Shown here: positions 41,268 through 49,544 of the stretch, piece by piece | How positions within the stretch are numbered: position 1 is the stretch's first letter | Layout: each line of letters begins with the position of its first letter | DNA from: Staphylococcus lutrae | GTDB taxonomy: Bacteria > Bacillota > Bacilli > Staphylococcales > Staphylococcaceae | Reading direction: 5' to 3' | DNA length: 64,000 bases | Assembly: GCF_002101335.1 (NCBI RefSeq) | Contig: NZ_CP020773.1 | Location: 1,302,001-1,366,000, forward strand | Program-made: the position numbers and the translations under genes | The notes under the pieces: generated by a model | Seen by the model: only the letters and a program-made list of their open reading frames with translations | Database searches by the model: none | Told to the model about the DNA's origin: nothing

Positions 41268-41850
41268 ATGATTATCGGATATGCACGTGTGAGCACAGTC
41301 GGTCAAAATTTAGACAGTCAAATTGAACAACTTAAAGAGCAAAACGCTGAAAAAAATATATAAAGAGCAGATAACAGCAACAAGCACAAAACAAAGGACT
41401 GAACTAAAATCACTTATTGAACATGTTCGAAATGGTGATATTGTTGTAGTGACTAAAATTGATAGATTAGCACGTTCAATCAGTGATTTAAATAAAATTG
41501 TAACGGAATTAAATAATAAAGGTGTATCAGTAAAATTTATAAAAGAGCAAATGACATTTGAGGCGGGGAACAATAATTCATTAAATACGTTATTATTCAA
41601 CATTTTAGGCTCATTCGCACAATTTGAGCGTGATTTAATCGTTGAGCGTACAAGCGAGGGACGTGAACGTGCAAAAGCGAATGGTAAAAAGTTTGGGCGC
41701 AAGCCAAGTAGTAGCAGAAAAGACATTGATAAAGCGATTGAATTGTATAAAAACAGAAATGAAAACGGCTTGAGTGTAAGCGATATTTTAAAAATGACAA
41801 GCGTCAAAAAAAGCACGTTTTATTATGAGTTGAAAAAGGTGAGTGACTGA
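41268..41850 (+). pseudogene. Serine recombinase/resolvase with +1 frameshift
   Basis: The first frame reads MIIGYARVSTVGQNLDSQIE, with the catalytic serine at residue 9. It stops after a run of seven A at 41350–41356. With six A the frame continues AEKIYKEQITATS into KIDRLARSISDLNKIV, GSFAQFERDLIVERTSEGR and a C-terminal helix-turn-helix LSVSDILKMTSVKKSTFYY. The full product would be about 193 aa, a normal plasmid resolvase/invertase. Either decay, slippage or sequencing error. Confidence 0.88.
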
Positions 41851-41999
41851 AAAGAATGAGTGGTGAAAGAAAAAAGCGTTTTTTACAAAGAACTTGACTG
41901 TAAGCATCACGTTAAGTAAAATTAATTGAAGTAGTGAAAGAAAACGGCGTGAAAACGCTTGATATTGATAGCGTTTGATATAAATACATAGTCACTTTT

Positions 42000-42069
42000 T
42001 TAGAAGGTAAGGAATATGTGATGCAAGATGGAGATGTCGTGCATTTCCGTTTTAATGTGTAGGAGATAA
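42000..42069 (+). repeat. attR-type direct repeat (duplicate ychF 3' end)
   Basis: Contains codons for VMQDGDVVHFRFNV and a stop, with no ychF upstream of it. 67 of 70 bases match 32952–33021. It is the right boundary of the element. Confidence 0.9.
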
Positions 42070-42075
42070 CAAAGG

Positions 42076-42117
42076 AGAGCTAAAGTGTTGAGGTCATCAG
42101 CATGTTAGCTCTTTTTT
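42076..42117 (+). terminator. Probable original ychF terminator
   Basis: AGAGCTAA and TTAGCTCT pair across a 21-base loop and are followed by six T. It lies 7 bp beyond the right attachment repeat, where the terminator of an uninterrupted ychF would be. Confidence 0.85.
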
Positions 42118-42202
42118 GAGTGCGCTCAACATAGGTAAAACCTTGACGCATTGCTACTTCATTTCGTTTAACTGCTTTGATTTCGATGTTAATTTTACTC
42201 AT
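42080..42202 (-). CDS. Small hypothetical protein (40 aa)
   Basis: Reads MSKINIEIKAVKRNEVAMRQ and then GFTYVERTQKRANMLMTSTL from an ATG at 42202 behind GGGGGA. It is divergent from the second argS. Its 3' end overlaps the ychF terminator hairpin, which lowers confidence, but the ribosome site and even composition favour a real small protein. No family is recognised. Confidence 0.42.
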   Translation of the reverse strand: MSKINIEIKAVKRNEVAMRQGFTYVERTQKRANMLMTSTL

Positions 42203-42266
42203 ACATATCCCCCTTTGTATACAAATGTAATTTAATAATAACATAATAATTAAAATATTCGAACTA

Positions 42267-42295
42267 TTGTGTTAAAAAAGAATTGATGGTATATT
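42267..42295 (+). promoter_or_regulatory. Promoter of the second argS
   Basis: TTGTGT (42267–42272) and TATATT (42290–42295) are separated by 17 bases, about 22 bp before the start codon. No T-box leader precedes this tRNA-synthetase gene. Confidence 0.6.
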
Positions 42296-42317
42296 ACTGA
42301 GAAAGAAGGTGAAGTCT

Positions 42318-43981
42318 ATGTTTAAGCAATCTATCGCAAAAGATTTATCAATAATTCTACAAGGCCAGATGTCTTTTGAAGAAATATATCATCTTCTTGA
42401 ACATCCGGCTAATGAGAATCATGGTGAATATTCATTTCCAACATTTCAACTTGCTAAAATTTATAAAAAATCTCCAAATTTGATTGCTAATAGTATCAAA
42501 GAGAAGTTTGATAATGAATATATTCATAAAGCAGAGGTTGTAAACGGTTTTCTTAATTTTTTTTTAGACAGGCAATCCAGTTCACAAAAGATAATTGAGT
42601 GTTTCAACGAAAATGCTTTAAAAAATAATAAACTATTAAGTACAGAGAAAATAGCCATAGATTATTCAAGTCCTAATATAGCGAAACCTTTTTCTATGGG
42701 GCATTTGAGAGCAACGGTTATTGGAGATAGTATCGCTAAAATACTTGAAGCAAACGGAGCAAAAGTGGTTAGAATAAATCATTTGGGAGATTGGGGAACC
42801 CAATTCGGCAAGTTAATTGTTGCTTATAAAAAATGGGGAGAACAAAAAAAAGTTGAAAATAACCCTATACTTGAGCTTTTTCATTTGTATACAAAGTTTC
42901 ATGAATATAGTAAAGATAATCCGTATATTGATGTAGAAGCCAGAGAAGCTTTCAAACGCTTAGAAAGCGGACATAGTGAATACGAACAGTTATGGTCATG
43001 GTTTCGCAATGTTTCTATGGAATCTTTTAATGCTTTATACAAGCTTTTGGATATCAACTTTGATTATATTCAAGGAGAATCTTTTTATAATGAAAGATTA
43101 AAAGAAACTATAAAATTATTAGAAGATAGAGAATTATTAACTCGAGATGATGGTGCCTATATTGTAGATTTAGACGATTTACCACCTGCACTGATTAAAA
43201 AAAGGGATGGGGCATCTCTATATATCACGAGAGACTTATCAGCTGTTTTGTATCGTACCAAAACCTTTAATCCTACACGTATCCTATATGTAGTGGGGCA
43301 AGAACAATCTATTCATTTCAAGCAACTAGACAAACTTACTAGATTATTGGAATTAAAGCCAGTCATAGAACATATTCCTTTTGGTTTGATTTTAAAAGAT
43401 GGTAAAAAAATGTCCACAAGACAGGGCAAGGTAATACTGCTTGAAGACATTATTGCAGAAGTAGAGGAAGCCGTTCTAAAGACTTTAGAAAAGAAAAAGT
43501 CGAACTTAAGGAATAAAAAAGAAACTGCCAAAGAAATTGCTATTGCTTCTATCAAGTTTCACGATTTGAAAAATGATCGCCTTAGTAGCTACGATTTGAA
43601 AATTGATGAGATGTTGGCTTTTGAAGGGGACACTGCATTATACATAATGTATACTTATGCAAGGATTCAATCTATCTTAGGAAGAACCGAATACTCTGAT
43701 GATTTTAAAGGGGATTTCCAGTTTGAGGAAAGTATGTGGCCGATTTTAAAACATTTAAAATCCTATAATGAAGTTTTGGAATTATCTGCTATAAACTATA
43801 CGCCATCTTCAATATGTAGATATTCTTTACAGTTATGTCGTCTTTTTAATAGATACTATAGTGTTGAAAGAATATTAGAAAGTACAAACGAAAAGTCAAA
43901 AATAACTTTATTAAAAATCGTCTCCAAAAACATTGAAAATGCTATGGAGTTACTAGGTATAAATTTAGTAAAAGAGATATA
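42318..43981 (+). CDS. Second (divergent) arginyl-tRNA synthetase
   Basis: A 554-aa class I synthetase that charges tRNA-Arg. The HIGH-type motif is in SSPNIAKPFSMGHLRATVIG (near residue 115) and the KMSK-type motif is KKMSTRQGK. The N-terminal additional domain includes NHGEYSFPTFQLAKIYKKSP. Staphylococci normally have one argS elsewhere; this AT-rich copy beside a mobile element looks acquired. Duplicate synthetases often give resistance to an inhibitor of the housekeeping enzyme; that role is inferred. ATG 42318 is preferred over the GTG at 42309 because AAGGTG is correctly spaced. Confidence 0.9.
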
Positions 43982-44089
43982 GATATATTAATTTAAAATA
44001 TAATTACATCAATAATAGTCTGAAACATTAATATTAGCGGTGAAGAATTTTACGGGTTCTTTGTCAAATGGGATTGATGAGTAAAAACA

Positions 44090-44129
44090 TAGAGATTAAG
44101 CGGTATAAAGTTGCTAATCTCTTTTTTTA
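44090..44129 (+). terminator. Intrinsic terminator after the second argS
   Basis: AGAGATTA and TAATCTCT form a perfect stem followed by seven T, about 110 bp after the stop. Confidence 0.85.
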
Positions 44130-44167
44130 GGGCTCTTTCTCAAAGGCGTTTTTGTGTATAACGTATA

Positions 44168-44196
44168 AAGGAACTGGACATCGCGCCCAGTTCCTT
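44168..44196 (-). terminator. Hairpin after the Sbi-like gene
   Basis: AAGGAACTGG and CCAGTTCCTT form a perfect 10-bp stem about 17 bp beyond the stop codon (minus strand). The T-tail is weak. Confidence 0.65.
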
Positions 44197-44212
44197 AAAC
44201 TAATTATGTTTC

Positions 44213-45649
44213 TTATTTGAAGAATGAGAAAAGACTACCAATTGCATTTTTAACTTTACTTGCTGTATCAGCTACAGTAATAGCCGTTTTTACAACTTCT
44301 GGGTTTTGATACAATGTGTATAAAACTTTTGTTGTATTGATACCACTTGTTACGAAGTTGCGTGTGTTTGCATAACCTTTGTAAAGTACAGTGTCTTCTG
44401 GCTTGATTTCAAGAGGTGAGATATACGAACCTAATGTACCCTTTTCTCCTAAAATACTCAATACACCAAAGTCAACTGTATTTTTATATTTGAAATATAG
44501 ATTAGTATAATATTTAGCATTATTGTACTTTTCAGTTAAACTTTTATAAGTTTCAGTTATATAGTCATAACCGCTTTTCACGCCGCCTTTAATGTACTCA
44601 TAACCTTGTTCAAATGGGTATTTGAATGCATTCCAGTAGTCACCCCAAGTTGATGTTGACGCATTTATGTCTGTTGATGGTACAACTGGCGCTGATGGCT
44701 TTTGAATATTTTGATTAGTGTCTTTTGCTTCTGGTTGTGCTTGTGGTGCTTGAGGTGTCTGTGGTGCTTGTTCTTTTTTCTCTTCTACTTTAGGTGCTTG
44801 TTCTGCCTCTTTTTTGATTTCAGGTTTTTGTTCTTCTGTTTTAGGTGCAGTTTCTTTGTGCTCTACAGCAGGTTTTTCTTCTTTTGCATCCATTTTAGGT
44901 GCTTGAGGTTGTACTTCTGCTGATGGCGCTTCTTCTTTTATTGGACTTTCAATGTTTTTCAATGCATCTTCAAGATTTTCTATTTGTCTTTTAGTTTCTG
45001 CCTCAGCTTTGATCTTAGCATCTCTTGGTCCGTTAATTGCATCTAAAGCTTTTTGGAAATGTGGTGCATTGTCAGGCGTTAATGAGTTCACGGCGCGTTG
45101 TGCAGTACGTCGATTTTGGATAGTATCTTCCTTTTGTAATGCTTGAAGTGCTTCTTTTGCGTTCATTAACTTTCTATTTTGTATTTCAGTCAGACGGCTT
45201 TGTTCAGTTGTTGCATGCAATGACTCCACAAACACATTTTGACTTGCATCTGGATTTTCTTTAATGCGTGAGATGTATTGATCACGTTGTTTATCAGTGA
45301 TGTTCGTATTTTTTAAAATTTCATAAAACGCATTTTGTTGTGCTACACGACGCTCGGGATTACTAGCATCTTTAATAGACTCTGAATAGACATTTTGAGC
45401 ACTGCTTGGATTCTCATGCAGTTGTTTTAAATATTGGTCTCGTTGACTTTCTGAAATACCGTCCATATGAAGGACTTGATAAAATGCTTTTTGCTCTGGT
45501 GAAACCTTTACTGATTCGAAGTTTGCAGGTTGTGTAGGTGCAAGTGTGGATGTTTGCTCGCTTGCTTCTGCTTGACTATTTGATACGACTGTAGCAATAG
45601 ATAATGTTGCTACGCCCATTAATAAACTTGAAATATACTTGTTTTTCAT
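44213..45649 (-). CDS. sbi: Sbi-like immunoglobulin- and complement-binding protein
   Basis: A 478-aa secreted protein. The signal peptide ends near residue 29. Two protein-A-type three-helix Ig-binding repeats follow: QKAFYQVLHMDGISESQRDQ (from residue 53) and QNAFYEILKNTNITDKQRDQ (from residue 105). Residues 160–215 match Sbi domain IV (IQNRRTAQRAVNSL); R181 and N188 align with the Sbi residues reported to bind C3d. A Pro/Glu/Lys-rich linker (about 235–325) and a Tyr-rich C-terminal domain complete it. There is no LPXTG, as in Sbi and unlike protein A. A SaeR-like site lies upstream. Confidence 0.88.
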   Translation of the reverse strand: MKNKYISSLLMGVATLSIATVVSNSQAEASEQTSTLAPTQPANFESVKVSPEQKAFYQVLHMDGISESQRDQYLKQLHENPSSAQNVYSESIKDASNPERRVAQQNAFYEILKNTNITDKQRDQYISRIKENPDASQNVFVESLHATTEQSRLTEIQNRKLMNAKEALQALQKEDTIQNRRTAQRAVNSLTPDNAPHFQKALDAINGPRDAKIKAEAETKRQIENLEDALKNIESPIKEEAPSAEVQPQAPKMDAKEEKPAVEHKETAPKTEEQKPEIKKEAEQAPKVEEKKEQAPQTPQAPQAQPEAKDTNQNIQKPSAPVVPSTDINASTSTWGDYWNAFKYPFEQGYEYIKGGVKSGYDYITETYKSLTEKYNNAKYYTNLYFKYKNTVDFGVLSILGEKGTLGSYISPLEIKPEDTVLYKGYANTRNFVTSGINTTKVLYTLYQNPEVVKTAITVADTASKVKNAIGSLFSFFK

Positions 45650-45727
45650 AATTAATTCCCTTCATAATTTATTTTTTTGTTTGTTGTAAGCATAAAGAAT
45701 ATAGCACGTTTTTATTTTTATATACCA

Positions 45728-45743
45728 TTAACTATTTCTTAAT
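45728..45743 (-). promoter_or_regulatory. Candidate SaeR-binding site upstream of the Sbi-like gene
   Basis: On the minus strand ATTAA-n6-GTTAA, one mismatch from the SaeR consensus GTTAA-n6-GTTAA. It is 79 bp upstream of the start codon and ahead of a TATATT -10. sbi is a SaeRS target in S. aureus. Confidence 0.6.
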
Positions 45744-45917
45744 TGTTTATAAAAGAGTATTAATCTATTTATTTTGTTAATAAGAAAACAATAAAGCGGT
45801 GTATTTTTTGTTTTTTGATGTTGCAGTTATAAAAAAGTGCAGTTCAGTGGATAGATATTGTAATAAGTAATGTAATATGGTACAATCTTTGAATGTGAGT
45901 AATGAAAATTATTCCTT

Positions 45918-45958
45918 GCTTATCATTCACAGTGTATGATAAGCCGCATAGACCATAA
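45918..45958 (+). promoter_or_regulatory. Candidate S6:S18-binding leader RNA of rpsF
   Basis: GCTTATCAT (45918–45926) and ATGATAAGC (45936–45944) form a 9-bp stem, followed by CCGCATAGACC and the ribosome site. The CCG next to the stem fits the known autoregulatory RNA bound by the S6–S18 complex upstream of rpsF. Confidence 0.6.
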
Positions 45959-45975
45959 GGAGGTGCCAATATACA

Positions 45976-46272
45976 ATGAGAACATATGAAGTAATGTACA
46001 TCGTGCGTCCAAATATTGAAGAAGATGCACGTAAAGCAGTAGTTGAACGTTTTAACGGGATTTTAGCTTCTGAAGGTTCTGAGGTGTTAGAAGCGAAGGA
46101 CTGGGGTAAACGTCGCTTAGCTTATGAGATTGAAGACTTCAAAGATGGGTACTACAACATCGTGCGTTTACAGTCTGATAACAACAAAGCAACTGATGAA
46201 TTCCAACGTTTAGCTAAAATCAATGATGATATCATTCGTTTCATCGTTGTCCGTGAAGACGAAAACAAGTAA
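45976..46272 (+). CDS. rpsF: 30S ribosomal protein S6
   Basis: A 98-aa protein beginning [20 protein letters not shown]; it binds 16S rRNA with S18. GGAGG lies upstream of the ATG. First gene of rpsF–ssb–rpsR, with a leader that resembles the S6:S18 autoregulatory RNA. Confidence 0.97.
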   Translation: MRTYEVMYIVRPNIEEDARKAVVERFNGILASEGSEVLEAKDWGKRRLAYEIEDFKDGYYNIVRLQSDNNKATDEFQRLAKINDDIIRFIVVREDENK

Positions 46273-46293
46273 TTAAATAATGGGGGCGTGTAA

Positions 46294-46797
46294 ATGCTTA
46301 ACAGAGTCGTATTAGTAGGTCGATTAACTAAAGATCCGGAATACAGAACGACACCCTCAGGCGTAAGTGTAGCGACTTTTACTTTAGCGGTTAATCGTAC
46401 ATTTACGAATGCGCAAGGGGAACGCGAAGCAGACTTCATCAACTGTGTTGTTTTCCGAAAACAAGCAGAAAATGTAAGTAATTTCTTATTTAAAGGAAGT
46501 CTCGCAGGCGTTGATGGTCGCTTACAATCACGCAGTTACGAGAATCAAGAAGGCCGACGTGTATTCGTTACTGAAGTCGTTTGTGATAGTGTTCAGTTCC
46601 TTGAACCTAAGTCACAAAACCAACGTCATGCAAACCAAAACCAAGGGCATCAATTTGATAGCTATAACCAAGGATTTGGTGGACAGCAACAAGGCCAAAA
46701 TTCGTCTTATCAAAATAATCATCAACCGGCTAATGATAATCCGTTTGCCAATGCGAATGGACCTATTGATATTAGCGATGATGATTTACCATTTTAA
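46294..46797 (+). CDS. ssb: Single-stranded DNA-binding protein
   Basis: A 167-aa SSB with an OB fold ([37 protein letters not shown]), a Gln/Asn/Gly-rich flexible linker, and the acidic tip DISDDDLPF that docks replication and repair partners. Lies between rpsF and rpsR, the standard arrangement. Confidence 0.97.
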   Translation: MLNRVVLVGRLTKDPEYRTTPSGVSVATFTLAVNRTFTNAQGEREADFINCVVFRKQAENVSNFLFKGSLAGVDGRLQSRSYENQEGRRVFVTEVVCDSVQFLEPKSQNQRHANQNQGHQFDSYNQGFGGQQQGQNSSYQNNHQPANDNPFANANGPIDISDDDLPF

Positions 46798-46848
46798 TTT
46801 TAAACTGAACGTATAAGAGAAATTTTTTAAAGTAAGGAGGTACTAATT

Positions 46849-47091
46849 ATGGCAGGTGGACCAAGAAGAGGCGGTCGTCGTCGTAAAAAAGTTTGTTATT
46901 TCACAGCAAATGGTATTACACATATCGACTATAAAGATACTGAGTTATTAAAACGTTTTATCTCAGAACGTGGTAAAATTTTACCACGTCGTGTCACAGG
47001 TACTTCAGCTAAATATCAACGTATGTTGACTACAGCGATTAAACGTGCACGTCACATGGCATTGTTACCATTCGTTAAAGACGAAGCGTAA
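46849..47091 (+). CDS. rpsR: 30S ribosomal protein S18
   Basis: An 80-aa protein beginning [20 protein letters not shown], with the signature [27 protein letters not shown] precedes the ATG. Last gene of the rpsF operon, followed by a strong terminator whose near-copy recurs at 50405. Confidence 0.97.
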   Translation: MAGGPRRGGRRRKKVCYFTANGITHIDYKDTELLKRFISERGKILPRRVTGTSAKYQRMLTTAIKRARHMALLPFVKDEA

Positions 47092-47097
47092 AAACAT

Positions 47098-47143
47098 AGC
47101 CCTTCGTACAACTGATAAAGATGTTGTACGAGGGGCTTTTTTT
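47098..47143 (+). terminator. rpsR terminator (left copy of a duplicated terminator)
   Basis: AGCCCTTCGTACAAC and GTTGTACGAGGGGCT pair around tgataaagat, followed by seven T. The same hairpin with four changes lies at 50405–50448, on the other side of the peptide/ABC cluster. Confidence 0.93.
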
Positions 47144-47422
47144 CATACTTCTCTAAATTTCTTCACCAGTACATAAGTCTTCTATTCAATTTTGACATGC
47201 AATCGATGTCGTCTTACCCATTGATTAAAAATATGATTTTCAACTATTCTTTTATTTCTACTACCATATCTACAAAAAGCTTTGTGGCAAAATTTCTGTT
47301 TCCATATTTCTCTTGAATTAAATATCTAACAGCAAATGGATGATTCAATTGATAGAAATGCAGAAATTAAACAACAGCAACTGATTTCTCAAAACTATAA
47401 TTTAAAAAATATTAAGTTGTTA
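47144..47422. other. Non-coding stretch before the peptide cluster
   Basis: AT-rich, no convincing gene. A 39-codon open frame at 47336–47455 lacks a ribosome site and overlaps the peptide-gene promoter, so it is not called. Confidence 0.5.
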
Positions 47423-47451
47423 TTGACATTTTTAATTTTACCAATTAGACT
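47423..47451 (+). promoter_or_regulatory. Promoter of the 29-aa peptide gene
   Basis: Perfect TTGACA (47423–47428), 17-base spacer, TAGACT (47446–47451). Transcription would start only about 15 bases before the peptide ATG. Confidence 0.65.
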
Positions 47452-47473
47452 TTAATTGAAGGAAATGATAACA

Positions 47474-47563
47474 ATGAAAAAATTATTAGATTTTCTAACT
47501 TTTAATGAAGTAAACCTTTGGATTTTTAAATTTGGTAGAAAAGGTAAAAGATGGTATTTTTAA
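47474..47563 (+). CDS. 29-aa cationic/aromatic peptide (putative exported peptide)
   Basis: The peptide begins MKKLLDFLTF, has NEVNLWIFKF in the middle and ends GRKGKRWYF. A GAAGGAAA ribosome site lies 8–10 bases upstream. It has no double-glycine leader or Sec signal. The N-terminal half is amphipathic/hydrophobic and the C-terminal nine residues carry four or five positive charges plus Trp-Tyr-Phe. It is followed by a hairpin terminator and then a CPBP protease and ABC transporter genes, the standard order for small bacteriocin or signalling-peptide operons. It could be a leaderless bacteriocin, toxin-like peptide or signal precursor. Not an annotated family that I recognise. Confidence 0.68.
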   Translation: MKKLLDFLTFNEVNLWIFKFGRKGKRWYF

Positions 47564-47575
47564 TTAAAAAGTTGT

Positions 47576-47634
47576 AAAGCATCAAAAACATTAAAAAATT
47601 AATCTATTTTTAAGTTTTCGATGCTTTTATTTTT
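47576..47634 (+). terminator. Attenuator hairpin between peptide and protease genes
   Basis: AAAGCATCAAAAAC (47576–47589) with GTTTTCGATGCTTT (47614–47627), plus an inner TTAAAAA / TTTTTAA, make a stem of about 20 bp with one mismatch. TATTTTT follows. This would keep peptide mRNA in excess over the processing and transport genes. Confidence 0.8.
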
Positions 47635-47644
47635 GGTGCTAATA

Positions 47645-48220
47645 ATGAAAAAGTTTGAAAGTTTATTATTATCTGTTGCTGTAGTCGTTATTGTAGGTTT
47701 TTCTTTTAACATAGGTATACTTCTTATATCTTTATTAGACAATGATACATTTTCCAATATATATTTATTTCTATTTGTTTTAGTATTTATTATTAATTTT
47801 ATATTTATCCCTGTATTCTTAATCAATCGAATTTTAGGAATAAAAAATAATGCGCTTTTACATAATTTATTTAACTGGAAAAGAACCATGCTACTATTTT
47901 CGACAGTTTTACTTTTTTCAATTTTTTATGTTGGAAAAGATGCAACGATAGAATATTTTATTGTTGCGTTTGGTGAAGAGTTTTTATTTCGTCACCTCAT
48001 ATTCTTTATTCTTTTGCATGCTTTTAATAAAAAGTGGAGCATATTGATTGGTTCGCTTTTATTTGCTTTACTTTTACATTTAAACGGAAATTTTTTTGTG
48101 AATATATTAACAAAATTTCCTGTTAGTATTTTATTATATTATTTGGCTAATAAATATAAATTACAGGATGCTATTTCTGTTCATTGGTTGTATAATGTGA
48201 TGATTTATAGGCTCACTTAA
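47645..48220 (+). CDS. CPBP (CAAX-type) intramembrane protease
   Basis: A 191-aa polytopic membrane protein with about six hydrophobic segments. The three CPBP motifs are present: EE-x3-R in FGEEFLFRHLIF, F-x3-H in FALLLHLNGNF, and H-x3-N in HWLYN. Such proteins process or give immunity to small bacteriocins and pheromones. The frame extends 8 codons upstream into the hairpin; ATG 47645 is the likely start. It lies between the peptide gene and the transporter genes, so it is a candidate maturation or immunity factor. Confidence 0.85.
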   Translation: MKKFESLLLSVAVVVIVGFSFNIGILLISLLDNDTFSNIYLFLFVLVFIINFIFIPVFLINRILGIKNNALLHNLFNWKRTMLLFSTVLLFSIFYVGKDATIEYFIVAFGEEFLFRHLIFFILLHAFNKKWSILIGSLLFALLLHLNGNFFVNILTKFPVSILLYYLANKYKLQDAISVHWLYNVMIYRLT

Positions 48221-48240
48221 GGCATGGAGGTTATTTTAAT

Positions 48241-48651
48241 ATGAAAATAAAACACAGAAGTCTTTTGATTTCAATTATATTAAATACTATATTTTCAGTC
48301 ATAATGGGTATAATAAATATAAATTTAGGGTTGTTTGTAATGATAATAGGGGTTATTATCATTCCTGTTATGATAAATATCATATGCTTTAAATTAAGCA
48401 ACGAACCTTATAAAATAAAGACAATTTTCTTAATGACTTTATTCAATGTTTTTTACTATGTAATTGTATCTAAGTCTATTATGAGTAACTCCAAGTTTTA
48501 TGAGATAGCTTCAAGATATTCTCATGAAGAAAATGGTTTTTACATTCATATGAATACGAATCTATTATCGCTTTCACAATTAGTATTTATCTCTTTATTA
48601 TACTTTGTTTTAAGCTTTTTATTAATAAGAATTTTTCGAAAAGTGGGATGA
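48241..48651 (+). CDS. Four-helix membrane protein of the peptide cluster
   Basis: A 136-aa protein with four hydrophobic helices (residues about 8–25, 28–50, 60–78, 108–130). GGAGG lies upstream of the ATG. It overlaps the ABC ATPase start (ATGA), so they are translationally coupled. No named family is recognised; probable immunity protein or transporter accessory subunit. Confidence 0.75.
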   Translation: MKIKHRSLLISIILNTIFSVIMGIININLGLFVMIIGVIIIPVMINIICFKLSNEPYKIKTIFLMTLFNVFYYVIVSKSIMSNSKFYEIASRYSHEENGFYIHMNTNLLSLSQLVFISLLYFVLSFLLIRIFRKVG

Positions 48652-49544
48652 AAATGCTAGTATTAAATAATGTTAATAAAAAATTTAATGGTGATGATAC
48701 AAATATTTTGAATGATATCAATTTGAATATTGAAAAAGGTGAAATTGTAGGTTTATTAGGTAAAAATGGTGCTGGTAAAACGACTTTGATGAAAATTATT
48801 GCTAAAACTAAAAGACCAGATTCAGGAACTATTTATATTAATAATGTTAATATTTTTAAAAATGATGACATTTTAAGGAAAGTCGGAATTATGATAGATA
48901 CGGTTTATTACGACCATTTATCGGCAGAGCAAAATTTACTCTATTTTTTAAGAGTAAATAATCAAATTGAATACATAAAAAATATTGATAGAATATTAAC
49001 ATTGGTTGGTTTGTTAGATACAAAAAATAAAAAAGTTAAAAATTTTTCTTTTGGTATGAAGCAAAGACTTTCTTTAGCGATGTGTCTATTAACAGAGCCT
49101 GATTTAGCTATTATGGATGAACCTTTTGTAGGGTTAGATCCCAATGGTGTTAAAATCTTAATAAGTTCTTTAAAAAAATGGGTTGAAAATAGAAATATCT
49201 CTCTTTTGATTTCTAGCCATCAATTAAGTGAATTGGAAGAAGTATGTAATAGGTTTGTGATACTGAAAGATGGTCAGTTACATGACATTTCATTTGATAA
49301 AGAGACAGGAATAAAAATATTAGTAACAAGAAATATTAGTGAAAAAGATGCTCTGTTATTCAAAAAAGATTTTCCTATAATCACTAAAATTCAAGAAAAT
49401 GCCATTTATGTTAGTGATGAAACAAATAGTTTTAATGAATTGATTAAAGAAATCCTCATTAAATACGATTTGTTCAAGATAGAAAATAAATCTAAAGATT
49501 TATATAACGTATTTGATGATTTCGAGAATAAAGGAGAAAAATAA
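48648..49544 (+). CDS. ABC transporter ATP-binding protein
   Basis: A 298-aa nucleotide-binding subunit. Walker A GKNGAGKTT (near residue 38), signature SFGMKQRLSLA, Walker B LAIMDEPFVGLDP and switch His in LISSHQLSELE are all intact. The C-terminal extension (from about 215) resembles drug/bacteriocin ATPases. It is coupled to the small membrane protein and abuts the permease gene. Confidence 0.93.
   Translation: MKMLVLNNVNKKFNGDDTNILNDINLNIEKGEIVGLLGKNGAGKTTLMKIIAKTKRPDSGTIYINNVNIFKNDDILRKVGIMIDTVYYDHLSAEQNLLYFLRVNNQIEYIKNIDRILTLVGLLDTKNKKVKNFSFGMKQRLSLAMCLLTEPDLAIMDEPFVGLDPNGVKILISSLKKWVENRNISLLISSHQLSELEEVCNRFVILKDGQLHDISFDKETGIKILVTRNISEKDALLFKKDFPIITKIQENAIYVSDETNSFNELIKEILIKYDLFKIENKSKDLYNVFDDFENKGEK

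Larger units (their letters stand above)
33015..42069 (+). mobile_element. Integrated element (about 9.05 kb) at the ychF 3' end
   Basis: Bounded by 70-bp direct repeats (32952–33021 and 42000–42069). It contains, in order: a broken tyrosine integrase; lipoprotein A; two small genes; a 1.3-kb non-coding repeat region; a broken lipoprotein B; a toxin/immunity-like pair on the minus strand; a structured RNA; a replication-type protein; an HNH nuclease; and a broken serine resolvase. No phage structural, capsid, relaxase or conjugation genes are visible. It is therefore not a standard phage, phage-inducible island or ICE. It may be an integrated plasmid or a satellite element. Confidence 0.88.

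Noticed and set aside
44702..44923. Phe/Cys-rich frame on the plus strand.
   Set aside because: It is the antisense shadow of the Pro/Glu/Lys-rich linker of the Sbi-like protein.
47336..47455. 39-codon frame starting MDDSIDRNAEIKQQ, possibly a second peptide.
   Set aside because: No ribosome-binding site, and it covers the TTGACA promoter of the 29-aa peptide gene.
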